This document shows, piece after piece, positions 1 to 11,300 of a DNA stretch of 64,000 nucleotides (positions are counted from its first letter, which is position 1; each line of letters begins with the position of its first letter). Under the pieces are notes generated by a model. That model was not told where the DNA came from. It ran no database searches and worked only from the letters and a program-made list of their open reading frames with translations. Both the position numbers and the translations under genes were made by a program. Source of the stretch: Calvatia gigantea (lineage: Eukaryota; Basidiomycota; Agaricomycetes; Agaricales; Lycoperdaceae); assembly GCA_025093985.1 (NCBI GenBank), contig JACAAK010000004.1:1550001-1614000 (forward strand), read 5' to 3'.

Positions 1-801
1 ATATGTTTGATTACAAAGTCAAAGTGTATGAGAAATCTGAGCTATCAGGCTTGTCTTCTGGAAATATTTTGGGATTTCCTCCAAAAGGTAAGGTTCTTGT
101 GATTGGTTTGTATGGTTACATGATGTTGGGCTCCTTCTAGGTAGTGTTGCCATTCTTCCAGTGTGGTAATTATGGCAAAAAGTTCTCTATTGTGTATTTC
201 ATAGTTATCCTAGGTAGAATTAAACACTTTGGATAGGAATGCTACAGGGTGGTAGTTTCTATTCATGTCCTGCTGGGATAGGACAGCTCCTAAGGCATAT
301 TTCAAGGCATTAGTTTCAATAAAGAATGGTCTTGTTTGGTCTGGCACGAATAAAATGGGTTTCTTCATGAATTCTGCTTTTAATTGTTTGAATACTTCAT
401 TTGCCTTGATTTCCCATTTGAATTTCTTTGTTTTGGATAGTAAGACATTAAGTAGTCGAGAGATGTCAGCTATAGCAAAGTATGAATTTTCAGTAGAAGT
501 TGTAAAATCCCATAAATTTTCTGACATTGTAGGTAATGCAGGGTAAGGGCCATTTTTCTATTCCATGGAGTTTAGTGTTGTCCATTTCAATCTTGTCAGG
601 GGAGATTATCATGCTGAGATACTCGAGATGGATCTTGTTGAATTTGCATTTCTCTAGTTTTAGGTATGAATCATTGTCTTTCAGTATTTGGAGGGCTTCT
701 ATAGTAAGGTAATCCATTTCTTCCTGAGTTTTGGCATAGATGAGAATATCATCCATGTAAATTATAATTCCTCCTTTGTCAAGTATTTTGGCAAATATCA
801 T
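1..801 (-). pseudogene. Family F Gypsy pol, downstream part (RT palm/thumb, RNase H), left-truncated
   Basis: This is the later half of a Ty3/Gypsy polyprotein read on the minus strand. The RT catalytic box reads YMDDILIYAK with YMDD at 748-759, so both Asp are kept. The thumb follows, and then an RNase H region (about 210-527) with the ETNALKYALGAVLSQ signature. The RNase H tail (NHKNLTFW, then FDFVIKHI) reaches base 1, so integrase lies outside the window. Frameshifts and stops break the frame. The upstream half of the same pol is at 3405-4860. The gap between the halves is filled by a non-LTR retrotransposon piece carrying a Tc1 transposon, and about 27 codons of RT are missing at the junction. 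Dead element; domain identity is secure. Confidence 0.85.
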
Positions 802-820
802 TTTTTTATTTTATTTTAAA
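802..820 (-). repeat. A-rich tail of the retroposed insertion
   Basis: Read on the minus strand this is an A-rich run interrupted by T. It lies exactly where family F pol resumes. That is where the poly(A) tail of a non-LTR retrotransposon inserted in minus orientation should be. I see no clear target-site duplication. Confidence 0.5.
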
Positions 821-1527
821 TCATGGCTTGTACTAATTTATAATGCAGTGCTCAATTGCAGTCCATGTGTAGCAAAGTACAAAGCCTGTACTACAAGGTC
901 TGATGAGTTAAGAGTAATCTACTATTCAGAGGCAGCCCAACCCAACCCAAGCATAAACCCAGACCAGACCAAACCACTCCCTACTTACTAAATCCCCCAG
1001 CTTTCCAAAATGCCCATCATACTAAAGAAGATCCAGTTGCCCAGGTCTCATGGTATACACCCAGTGACATACCACCACAGAGCAGCAGTGTCCTGATCAT
1101 CCCACAAGTGGCAAGCCCAGCAGCAGTGGCAGCCAGGCACCCACAAAGGGACAGGTGCAGTAAGGGGAGTTGGTGTAGAAGGTCCACACTTGGAGCTCCC
1201 CAACCCCCAGCTTTCCAAACCAGAGGGTATCTGCCTAAATCAAATCCAATGTAGCCCAGTGGCAAGGGTAGAATCCCAATATGTCACCAAAGCTCAGCAC
1301 CAGGAAGACAGCTTAGCAGAACAAACCCATACTGCTACCCAAGGACCCCACCCTCATTTGATTACTCCTTCTGCCACCAAACTACCCAGGGCTTAGCCCA
1401 GGAAAGAAGAACCACTAGGAACACCCAGAAGAGCTCTCCAGAGACCCTACCCCTGTTGTCTTAAGACTTCCCAGCCCAGTAGACTAAAAGAAGAGAGGCC
1501 CTGCATAGGCCCTCCATGTACGCCAAC
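821..1527. other. Non-coding stretch, probably 3' part of the non-LTR insertion
   Basis: I see no convincing gene here. The stretch lies between the A-rich tail and the recognisable C-terminal piece of a non-LTR retrotransposon, so it may be that element's decayed 3' region. A short motif (CCCCAGCTTTCC-like) occurs twice, near 990 and 1205. Open frames in it are short and resemble nothing I know. Confidence 0.4.
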
Positions 1528-1738
1528 TCACCCGATGCCTACATTATCCAGCCTGAAGGCAAACACACCTGGGTTCACCTCCAGAAAATCAATCAGCTTA
1601 TGAATGGTCTGAGGAGGTCTGTCCAAGTCCTTTTTGTAGAGAGGGCACTGGATGAAGATGTGATAATATCCCTCGAGAACAGTACCACATAAGCAACCAA
1701 CATCTTCATTCAAAAAGAATTGTACCCTGTATGACCTA
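1528..1738 (-). pseudogene. Non-LTR retrotransposon RNase H/zinc-binding tail, downstream piece
   Basis: Minus-strand remnant of the C-terminus of a fungal non-LTR (Tad-like) reverse transcriptase. The visible signature is a CxC...H...C cluster (GCLCGTVLEGYYHIFIQC) followed by CPLY and a FLEVNPGVFAF tail, which matches the cysteine-rich end seen after RNase H in agaricomycete non-LTR elements. Its upstream piece is at 3344-3404. Removing the Tc1 transposon and one TA joins GHAPI directly in frame to RSYRVQFF, the usual order in this family. Most of the element (endonuclease, RT) is absent, so it is 5'-truncated. Confidence 0.6.
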
Positions 1739-1951
1739 CAGTAAGGGACAAAACCGTTCCAATGTTTTGAACTTTTCAGAAGATCAGCTCATAACTCAAG
1801 GACTACTGTGGCTGTGCACTTCCTAATTTAATTGTAGATAGTCCAGTATCTTATCTAATCATATGCAAAGTATGATTATGTAATCCTTTGTTTTGGGGGA
1901 GTTATTAATTAATTAATATTTTAAGTACATTGGAACAGTTTTGTCCCTCTC
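1739..1951 (+). repeat. Left terminal inverted repeat of the Tc1 element
   Basis: About 213 bp, inverted at 3131-3343. The outer motif AGGGACAAAACCGTTCCAATG recurs near the inner end (1929-1948) in opposite orientation, as CATTGGAACAGTTTTGTCCCT. Each repeat is therefore itself bounded by inverted copies of the presumed transposase-binding site. Confidence 0.9.
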
Positions 1952-2031
1952 AAATTCTGAGCACATGACTTCGTTTATTGCAATCAAATAAATACAAATA
2001 AAATCATGTGACCATGTAGGGTGATGTATAA

Positions 2032-3105
2032 ATGGATGTGCTTATTCTCAGGTGCAAATTAACTCCCCCACTATACCTTTACAACTATATGCGCTCTCTT
2101 TCCTCTACTCAGACCAATAGAGTCCTCTCTTACCTGGACCAAGGGAAATCTGCTCATCATATTGCTTCTATTACTGGTCTGGGAGTCAGTACTATTTCTA
2201 GGATTCACTCCAAACATAGATCAACACTTTCCAAATCTGTTGGTGGCCGCCCATCTAAACTTTCTCCCTCTGATATCCACTATTCTGTTCGCCTCATCAC
2301 CTCTCGCAAGGCTGACAATGCCTCCCAAGTCACCAAATCACTTCAAAATGTTATTGCCCAGCCTGTATCCACCAAAACAGTGTGCAGGGCACTCAGAGGA
2401 GCTGGAATGAAGGCTGTAGTCAAGCGGAAACGACCTAAACTTACTGCTGTCCATAGGAGGAAAAGGTTGGAGTGGGCAGAAGCACATGTTAACTGGACCC
2501 TGGAGGACTGGAAGAGGGTTATTTGGACAGATGAGTCCAAAATCAATCGGTTTGGATCAGATGGAAGGGTTTGGGTATGGAAAAAGGCAGGAGAGGGGCT
2601 GAATGATAGATTGGTTGAGGGAACAGTCAAGTTTGGTGGAGGAAATGTGATGATCTGGGGTTGTATGCTGTGGGATGGAGTGGGGTTTGCCACTAAAATT
2701 GAAGGGAAGATGGATGCTGACCTTTATGTTCAAATTTTGGGGGATGAACTAAAGAGGAGCATCAGGTGGTATGGGAAGAATGAGGAGGATATGGTCTTCC
2801 AACAGGACAATGACCCCAAACACAAGAGCAAAAAGGCTACAAACTGGCTAGATGAGTCTGAATTGGAGGTTATGGTATGGCCCCCACAGTCTCCAGACCT
2901 TAATCCCATTGAACATCTCTGGACTCACCTCAAGAATAAGCTGGGAGAGTATGATACTCCTCCTGATAGCATGAATACCCTATGGGAGAGGATACAAAAG
3001 GAGTGGGATGACATAGAACCAGAAGTGTGTCAGAATCTGATAGAGAGTATGCCTAGGAGGGTCCAGGCAGTTTTACAGGCCAAGGGAGCTTATACCAGGT
3101 ACTAG
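2032..3105 (+). CDS. Tc1-family DD34E transposase, intact
   Basis: A 357-residue transposase expected to bind the element ends and move it by cut and paste into TA sites. Residues ~25-75 form a helix-turn-helix (SAHHIASITGLGVSTISRIH) with a GGRPSKLS hook, and a second HTH-like segment follows to about 130. The DDE catalytic core shows WTDESK, QQDNDPKH and NPIEHLW. From the first Asp of QQDND to the Glu there are 34 residues, the Tc1 DD34E spacing. Length is typical for Tc1 transposases (about 340). The frame has no stop or shift. A second ATG at 2089 starts just before the first HTH and could be the true start. The reverse strand of this gene is not coding. Confidence 0.93.
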   Translation: MDVLILRCKLTPPLYLYNYMRSLSSTQTNRVLSYLDQGKSAHHIASITGLGVSTISRIHSKHRSTLSKSVGGRPSKLSPSDIHYSVRLITSRKADNASQVTKSLQNVIAQPVSTKTVCRALRGAGMKAVVKRKRPKLTAVHRRKRLEWAEAHVNWTLEDWKRVIWTDESKINRFGSDGRVWVWKKAGEGLNDRLVEGTVKFGGGNVMIWGCMLWDGVGFATKIEGKMDADLYVQILGDELKRSIRWYGKNEEDMVFQQDNDPKHKSKKATNWLDESELEVMVWPPQSPDLNPIEHLWTHLKNKLGEYDTPPDSMNTLWERIQKEWDDIEPEVCQNLIESMPRRVQAVLQAKGAYTRY

Positions 3106-3130
3106 AATACCCATTTTGTATATAAATTTC

Positions 3131-3343
3131 AAGAGGGACAAAACTGTTCCAATGCACTTAAAATATTAATTAATTAATAACTCCCCTAAAACAAAGGATT
3201 ACATAATCATACTTTGCATATGATTAGATAAGATACTGGACTATCTACAATTAAATTAGGAAGTGCACAGCCACAGTAGTCCTTGAGATATGAGCTGATC
3301 TTCTGAGAAGTTCAAAACATTGGAACGGTTTTGTCCCTTACTG
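3131..3343 (-). repeat. Right terminal inverted repeat of the Tc1 element
   Basis: Inverted partner of 1739-1951. It also has an inner copy of the end motif in reversed orientation (3132-3154) and an outer copy ending ACTG at 3343, followed by TA. Confidence 0.9.
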
Positions 3344-3404
3344 TAATTGGTGCATGACCTGTGATGGCATGCATGGCCCTTGTACACAACAAGTTAGAGC
3401 CACT
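3344..3404 (-). pseudogene. Non-LTR retrotransposon RNase H tail, upstream piece
   Basis: A short minus-strand piece reading TRAMHAITGHAP, directly upstream of the Tc1 insertion site. It is continuous with 1528-1738 once the transposon is removed. On its other side the sequence switches abruptly to family F RT, which marks the 5' truncation point of the insertion. Confidence 0.55.
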
Positions 3405-4860
3405 AACATAAGGCAGCTTTCCATTGATTGCCTTCTCAAATTCTGATATTATTGTATCCAAGTCAGATGTCCATTTTGGTAAAGAGTTTCACTCCTTGGA
3501 GTTTATCCATGATGGTTGTAATCATAGAAATAGGGTAAGTGTTCTTCTTTGTGCATTTGTTCAGGTACTAGTAGTCTTGGCAAGGCTGCAGTTTCCCATT
3601 CTTCTTTTCTACAAAAAAGAATGAAGAGGCCATTAGGGATTCAGATTCTCAGATATATTCTTTTTGGAGGTTTTTATTTATGAACTTTTTGAGTTCTTCA
3701 GTTTTTAGGGGAGATAGGGGATACATTTTTCCTAGTTCTGGTTTGAATGTGTCTAGAAGTTCAATTTTGTGATTGTAAGGTCAGTTTGGTGGAAATCATT
3801 CAGATTTCTTGCTGTCAAATAGTGATGTGAATTTCTTGTATTTCTGGGTAATTTGGCTTGGGTTTTCAGGGTAGATTTCTGCACTAGACTTATAGCTTGG
3901 GTAATCTTCATATTGATTTTGAGTTCATGTGGAGTTTGGGTGATTCCATAGAGTTCATGTTCCAAATGAAATTCATCAAAATTAATGTTCTCCAAGTAAA
4001 GTTTTAATTTATCAATTGAGAGTTCTGGTTCATTGGAGTGAATGATTGCTTCAAAGACTTTTACTGCCAATAGGTCAAAGTCTTCATCTAGGTAGGTGTA
4101 TCATTCAATGTCGTTCATTCTGTGAATGTCTAAGGCAATTTTATTGATGGTAGTAAGTCTATTCATAGATTTAGTGATAAGGGGTACAATATAGTCATTG
4201 TTTTGCCATCTAAACTCTTGAGTGGTCCAGTTTATGTCTGGATTTGTTTGTTGTAGCCATGAGTATCTGAGGATTAGATCTTTCAATCCTATTCCTGAGA
4301 CATAGGCTTTGAACTAACATTTTTTTCCATCAATTAAAGCATTTAGCTCTATACTTTCATAGATTGATCTGTTTTTGTTGGGGGTTCCATTTGCATTAGA
4401 TACTGTACTTTGATAGGTTGGTCAATGGTATGGGTTTCTAGTCTGTGAGTGTTAGTGAATGTGGAGGCAATGAAGTTTCCTTGAGCTCCTGAGTTGATTA
4501 ATGCAGTAACTAGAATATTTCATAGAGGGTTTTGGTTCAGTTTGATAGGGAGAAAATTAACACTTTGTTGTTTGAGGTAGGGAGTTTGATTAAGTTAATT
4601 TGTGGATCACCCAGTGATTCTTTTTCAAGATTGGGTGACACTCTCAAAAATCCCCAAAGGGTTTGAGTGTTGGATCAGTAATATAGGCTTCTCTAAATTC
4701 CATTTGTTTATCAGTTGGGAGTTTTCTGATCATGGCTTGAATATTCAGTGCAGAGATTTTTCAAGTTTGATTTGGGGTAGAACTAGAATAGTTTCTTGAA
4801 GGTTGGGACTGTTGGGGCTGTGAATATTGTGGTAGCTGATAAATCTTTGTTGTGGGGGGT
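3405..4860 (-). pseudogene. Family F Gypsy pol, upstream part (protease, RT fingers)
   Basis: Minus-strand start of the family F polyprotein. The protease has its active-site loop at 4487-4495, reading INSGAQGNF. The catalytic Asp is Asn here, an apparent ATC GAC to ATC AAC change at a CpG. The flap and C-terminal part of the protease continue to about 4100 (SWLQQTNPDINW). The linker at 3753-4070 leads into RT, recognisable as FFVEKKNGKLQP, then TKMDI and GYNNIRI around 3430-3625 across frameshifts. RT breaks off at the WKAA box where the non-LTR piece entered. Upstream is gag; the rest is at 1-801. Confidence 0.8.
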
Positions 4861-6649
4861 TGGGTCATCTAGGAGGTGGTTTATCCTTTGATAGGTTTGG
4901 GTTGGGGTTTGGACAGTTGCTAATGAGATGTCCAAATTTCCCACATCCTATACATTTTCTGGCCTTGTAGCAAGCAACTTGCTCAGCAGTGAATACAGCA
5001 TTTAACTGCAATTTGGGATTGTTGGGATTATGAGTATCAGAGGGGTTATCCAATTCCTGTTCAGGGTAATATTGGTCCTCATCCTTGTATTGTAATTCAT
5101 AGTAATCTTGCAATTCCATTGTATTTTGTGAATAGTTTGTCTAAGCTGATTATTTGGTTGAAAACAGGGTTGGTAGGTTTGTTCAGGAATCATGGCAGCT
5201 GGTAAGGGTTTGGATTTTGAGGATAGTTTCATGGCCACATTGTATCCACTTGGCATTTAACAGAATCACATTGTACTATGTCTGTATACTATTCTTCAAT
5301 AGTTTTGGGTGGTCCTTCTTTTCTTGTCCATACTTCTCAGGCAAGAGAGGGCATAAGTCCACATTTATACTGTTTGATTAAGGCTTTATTATCCTGGATA
5401 CCTACAATTGAAGTGAGACATTGGAATTTGAGGTTAAAGTCTGCTGTAGTTAATTTGTTTTGCCTTAAATCATTCTATTGTTGTTGTGCAGTAATTTGTT
5501 CATCTACTGGGGTAAAGTGCTTCAGGATTTTTGTTTTGAACTCCTTGAAGGTGGAGTATCTCCATGGCACAGGTTTTCCTTGAGTACTAGTAATTCAACT
5601 GGTGTAATACTATTCAGACTAAGATCTGGCTTTTCCTTCAACCATAAGGCCTAAGATGAATCTGATCTGTCATTAGTCATCCATAAAGACTCTGGGGTTC
5701 ATTTCAAGGTAGTTCTTGACTAGTATCCACCAAGTTTTGAATCTTAGCATTACTCTATCGAAGTTTGGTAGTTTTTGTCTAATTTCTTTCAAGTTTCTGT
5801 TATTTCCTACAAACTGAATTGTAGGAGTTTCATGTCTTCATTGGCTTCCTCCTCCAAGTGAGAAAAAGAACAAAGTGGATAGAGCATTGCTGGGACTTTG
5901 TGATGAGAGAGGAGAGGGAAAGAGTGCTCTGTTTCTTTGACCTCTACTAGAAAACCTTCTGCTGGGAGGTCTTTGTGTTCCAATTCTAAATATTGGGGTC
6001 AATATTCCAGAAGGTGGTTGGTTTAGGGGTGGCTGAGTACTTGTTTAAGTTTGAGTTTGAGTTGAAGTAGCCATTGTTTTGGTTTTGGTTTCTGGATGTA
6101 TTGGTTCTTGGGGATTTGAAACCAGAGATGTCTAGGTATTTGAGGGTGTCTGGAGCATATAAAAGATGATCTCCTTCTCTATTGGAGAAATCTGATACTT
6201 CATCTGGATGTTCAGGCAACTAGTGGAATGTCTCATTGTCAGAGTCATCTTTGAGGATTGATGATAAGGTCTGGGGGTTTTTAATTCCAAATTAGGAAGG
6301 GGATATAGCTCTGGATGGTGTTTGTGGTGGCAATTCCTGAGGTGGGCCTTGCTCAGGTGAATCAGGTCAAAAATAGTTGAATTTGCTACTTTGAGATGGC
6401 TTAGGGGGTTCTGGTTTGTTGGATTTTCTTGTAGGTGCTGGTAGTTCCTGTAGTAGTTTAGGTTTTTGAGATCTTGTTCATGGGGTATGATAGATTCTTT
6501 CCAGGTATGGTGCTGAAGGTCCTTCTAATTGGTGGGCATGTTGAGGTAGTAGTGTGGTAGGTGATTCAAAAGAATGTTGTGTCAGAGTATGGAATGATCA
6601 CTCTGGAAAGGAAGGAGGATATGAGGAACATTTCCCTTTTCAAGACATG
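4861..6649 (-). pseudogene. Family F Gypsy gag, broken
   Basis: Minus-strand gag of family F. The nucleocapsid zinc knuckle is clear at 4865-5119: CIGCGKFGHLISNC, a perfect CX2CX4HX4C. A capsid segment is legible around 5650-5790 (FKTWWILVKNYLEMNP-like, the Retrotrans_gag signature). The N-terminal part lies at about 5986-6600 and is Asn/Ser rich. Several stops and shifts interrupt it. Upstream the gene is cut at 6649/12496 by family E, and its leader and 5' LTR continue at 12496-13427. A dead gene, with identity certain from the knuckle and position. Confidence 0.75.
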
Positions 6650-6874
6650 TGTAAGCATGGGCTTACAACTGACATCAATGATTGAGCTGACATCATCACT
6701 GGATAAACAATCGCTAATATAAACATACACAAACAAACTGACCTTCCTTTAATACCACCATCTTCCCTGATACCTTGCTCACTTGTATATACATATATCA
6801 ACATCTTAATAAGAATACCCATGCCTACTTATTCGTATCGACTTGTGAGTGATGTCTGCACAGACAGACTTACA
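6650..6874 (+). repeat. Family E 5' LTR
   Basis: Starts TGTAAGCATGGG and ends GACAGACTTACA (TG...CA). It is the same length as the 3' copy at 12271-12495. An AATATAAAC box around 6717-6725 could be the TATA element. Confidence 0.92.
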
Positions 6875-7195
6875 CTTTTTTTTTAAGTTCACTACTAAGG
6901 CGGAAGCATTTTCTCAAAATGACTTTGACAACAGGGTCTTCAGTGGAGACCAAGAAACAATAATGCTCAGAACAACTGAACCCAGAGGCTTCAAGCTCAA
7001 AGGGAAGCAGTTCTGTAATGAGCGGTGCACATATAGCCACTTCTGAAATGCATATAGTGACCATACCCAACGATGATTGTCTCACAATAGCAGAGGGACA
7101 TCAAACAGAGAACACTGAACAACAGGCACCCACAGCTCTGTTGTTGATGGTGTTAGGTGCACATATAGTCATTAGTAAATGCCAACAGTACACTA

Positions 7196-8394
7196 ATGTT
7201 AGCTGAGAAAGAGCAATCGAACAAGAGAAAGGAACAAAACACCAATAACAACAGTACTTCAACATCAGATAGTTCATCCGAATCGTCATCCTCAGCAGAA
7301 GAAGAAATGTCCACTGATAAAAAGACCATTATGATTAGTGAGGGAGTTGAAATCCCAAAGGTCAACAGCCTCCCATGTATTACCACATCAACACTCACAG
7401 CACACATGCTATGAGATTTCGAGGACTATGTGAACATCCACTTTGCGGTCAGTGTCAAGAAGGACTTGACAGAGAAAAAAAAGATGAGACTTATTATGGG
7501 ATGTTTCACAAATAAAGAAGTCATGACATGGATTGTTGCTGAAGCTGAAAAGCAATCAGATGAAACTACATTTTCTCAATTTGTTGACAAGCTAAGGAAA
7601 CACTTTCTAGATAGTAATTGGAAAGTGCAAGTGCAACATGAACTCTTGTCTGAAATGATGTCGAAGGATGATAAATACACAGACTGGGCAACTTGAGTCA
7701 AGAAGAAGAATGACATCTTGAAAAACATGAGTTTCCACCTCAATGACACCAACCTATACATGAATTTTTGCAAAACCATCTCTGCCACAAGCTCACTGTA
7801 GCGGTCTACTCAGCCGACAACCCAGACAGTGGAAAACTCCACAATGTGAAAGAGTTGGTAAAGTGGGAACAGGCTGTTAGGGTGCTCGATGAACAGAGGA
7901 TGGAAAGACATTGTATGGTATGCAAGGAATTGGAAGCAGACCAACACTGCTAAGCAAAGGCAATGAAGAGTGACAATGTGAATGCTGAACAGTAGCAAGA
8001 ATAACAAAGACAAAGACAAGAAGAACAAAGATGCGAAGGATAGGGGCAATGCTGAATCTGGGAACTGATGCCCTTGTCTCACAGATGAAGAATGTGAGAT
8101 ACTACATGAATACCATGGATGCTACAAGTGCTGCCACACCTTACAACACCATGTGTCTTTAGACTGTCTGAATGGTTGGCCCTAAGCGGAAGGCTACAAG
8201 ACTGTCTGTAAACCATCCAAGGAAGCTGTCAAGGCAGTTCACAAAGGAAAAGAATGGAGACAACTTGAGCTCAGACTGCCAGTGACCAGAAAGGAAAAGC
8301 TCCAGCAAAAGCACCTGCATACCTGAACAAAAAGACCAAACATGATACTGCAGCGGCAGTCAGGGACTCTGACGGAAGTGATGACATTTTAGCG
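7196..8394 (+). pseudogene. Family E gag
   Basis: Gag of the family E chromovirus. A Ser/Glu-rich N-terminus (7196-7310) is followed by a capsid-like region from about 7420 to 7800 (DFEDYVNIHF, then KEVMTWIVAE and FVDKLRKHFL). A cysteine knuckle lies near 8090-8175 (CYKCCHTLQHHVSLDC) just after an EYHG motif, the arrangement I know from agaricomycete members of this lineage. At least five in-frame stops and some shifts separate these parts. Position between the 5' LTR and the protease supports the call. The start at 7196 is the first ATG in the long open segment; the true start may lie earlier. Confidence 0.7.
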
Positions 8395-11300
8395 GTGATG
8401 AATGATGCCACTGATATAACGTTGGAGAACTCGGATAATGATATACATGGTTGCCACCTGCACTGGCAGTGTGCACTGATGGGACCCAACAGTGAATTCC
8501 TGACAGAAGTAATGGCCTTGCTTGACAGTGGTGCCCATGTCATTTTAATTTGCAATAGCTTGGTAGAGGAACTCAGCTTTCGAAGATATCGCTTGCATGA
8601 ACCATTCTTGATTCGAGGAGCAACAAAAGCTGGACAAACAGTCCTAACTGAATATGTTAAAATAGCTCCCATTTCCACTGACTTTTCTTATACAGCTCGA
8701 ACAGTAAAGGTGCTTGTTATTAATGAACTCTCTTCGCCTTTGATCCTGGGAATGTCCTTTTTGAGTGCCAATGCAATTCAGATTGATCATCAAGCACATA
8801 TAGTGACTGACAAGAGCCAGGGGTACAATCTCTTTGGAGAGAACATGAGGAAGGAGAAGCAAACAGAGCTGAAATTTCATTCACCAAAGGAAAGGTTGAA
8901 TACAACTAGGAAATACTGCCAACTTCTAGCTTGACAAACTGAAAGAGTGGTTGCATACTACACAAGTAGTGATGACAAAGTATACAGTAGACAAACAGAC
9001 TGACAATAGTCATATCATTGCAGCAATAAAAGATCGAATTACAAGTGTCATAGATGAAGAAATCTTACGACTGGCTGCAGGAAAAAGTAGTGTCAGAGTT
9101 TTCATCCATTTTTGAAGAAATGCCCCATGTGGATGATCTACCTATGGACATAGAAGCCTGTATAAACTTAAAAGACCCAATGCAGACCATCAAACCAAGG
9201 ACATACAGTTGCCTCCGGAAATATAGAATGGCATGGAAGAAGTTGATTGATCAGCACCTTGAGGCCGGACGTATCCAACCATCAGATTTACCACACTCAT
9301 CACTATTGTTCTGTATACTGAAGGCTGATCTGACTGCATTGCCTCACTGGGTAAACGACTATTGAGCTTTGAACAAGAATACAGTACCAGATAACTATAC
9401 ACTTCCAAAAGTGGATGACATATTGAATGACTGTGCACAAAGAAAGTTTTTTGCAGTGATTGATATAACAAATGCATTTTTTCAAACACGGATGCGGAGC
9501 TCTGATATACATAAGACTGCTGTGTCTACACCTTTCGGATCCTATGAGTAGCACGTGATGCCCATGGGTCTCTGAAATGCACTTGCTATACACCAATGTC
9601 AGATTAACAAAGCATTGCAAAAGTATATTGGGAAAATATGTCAGGTGTATCTAGATGACATAGTCATATGGTCACAGACATTACAGGAACATGAAAAGAA
9701 TGTTCATCTGGTACTAAAGGTGCTACAGGAATGCTAGATTATATTGTAACCTGAAAAAGACTAAACTGTTTTGCACTGAGATCTCATTCCTGGGTCATAA
9801 GATCAGTGCAAGAGGCATTGAAGCCAATGATCATAAAGCAGATAAGATTATAAACTGGCCGAAGCCATCATCAGCAAAAGATGTATGACAGTTCCTGGGG
9901 TTGGTATGATATCTTGCTGTATTTCTACTGAAATTGGCACAGTATACAGTGATATTGTCTAAGCTTACAGAAAAAGAATGTGAACATGACTTTCCGGAGT
10001 GGACCACAGCACATTAAAACACTTTCGACAAAATAAAAGAGCTGGTTGTGAGCAGAGACTGTCTGACAACGATTGACTACAGCCTGATGCCTGAGTACTG
10101 CATTTTCATCATAACAGATGTATCCGATGTGTGCAGCAGTGCTGTATTGAGTTTCAGCAAGACATATAAACTGCTCAACCAGTCACTTTTGACTCTAAAA
10201 CATTCAAGAAAGCAGAATTAAATTACCCTGTCCATGAAAAGGAATTATTGGCAATTGTGCATGCACTTGAGAAATGGCACATTGATTTGATAGGAGCACA
10301 ATTTACAGTATTTATGGACCACCATACGCTGGAATGCTTTCAAATGCAAAAACATTTGTCACATTGACAGGTGCGATGGATGGAGTTCCTATAGCAATAT
10401 GATTTCGAAATCATATACCTCAAGGGCAAGGATAATGTTATCACAGATGCACTGTCACATATGAATTTTGAAGAAAGCGAGGTTGCGGATAACACCTTTC
10501 ATATGTCATCATGCAATCGTTTGGATGAGCTAGACATTGCAGTGTGTACAGTGCTTGACTGAAAGTCCAGTGCACAAGCAAATTGGGCAAAAGATATAGC
10601 TGTGCTAGAGGAGACAGAGAAGCCAACACAAATGACAATAGTGGCAGATGATGAATTACAGAGGAGCATCGTTGCTGGATATGCCAAGGATGCCTGGTGT
10701 AGGAAACTGCTAGAAGGATATAAAGAGATCCCAGATGTTAAACTGAAGGGTGATCTCTTGTTCTTCGAAGACAGACTAGTAATCCCACGAACAGGGAATA
10801 TCAGACAGACGATCTTTGCACTAGCACACGACACACTGGGACACTTCAGGTTTGATAAATCATATGAGGCACTATGGCACTCATTCTATTGGTCAGCAAT
10901 GCACAGTGACTTAGAAAAATTGTATGTACTGAGCTGTGAACAATGTCAATGGTTTAAGTCAACAACATTGAAGCCAATAGGACCCTTACATCCACTACCA
11001 ATACCAGACCACCGCTTCGAGGCTATCACAATGGATTTCATAGGGGAATTACCAGAAGATGAGGGTTGCAATATGATCCTGGCAATTATGGACAGGTTAG
11101 GAGCAGACATCCGTCTAATTCCGACCACAAAGGACACTTCAGCCAGTGAAGTCGCAAGGCTCTTTTACCAACACTGGTACTGCAAAAATGGATTATCTCT
11201 AGAAATCATTAGCAATTGAGACAAACTGTTCTGTTCAACATTTTGGAAAACATTACATGAATTGACAGGTACAAAGGTTAAGATGTCAACAGCATTCCAT

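Larger units (their letters stand above)
1739..3343 (+). mobile_element. Tc1/mariner transposon, complete, 1605 bp
   Basis: A complete DNA transposon. Both ends read CAGTAAGGGACAAAACCGTT inward and are flanked by the TA target dinucleotide (1737-1738 and 3344-3345). Terminal inverted repeats are about 213 bp each. The single gene is an uninterrupted transposase. It is inserted in a non-LTR relic that is itself inside family F pol, so it is the youngest layer of this nest. It is the only mobile element in the window with an intact coding frame, which fits recent movement. Confidence 0.95.

Noticed and set aside
821..1527. Possible host gene exon in the unassigned left stretch
   Set aside because: No long frame, no splice pattern or domain, and its position between a non-LTR RT tail and an A-rich tract fits a decayed 3' region.
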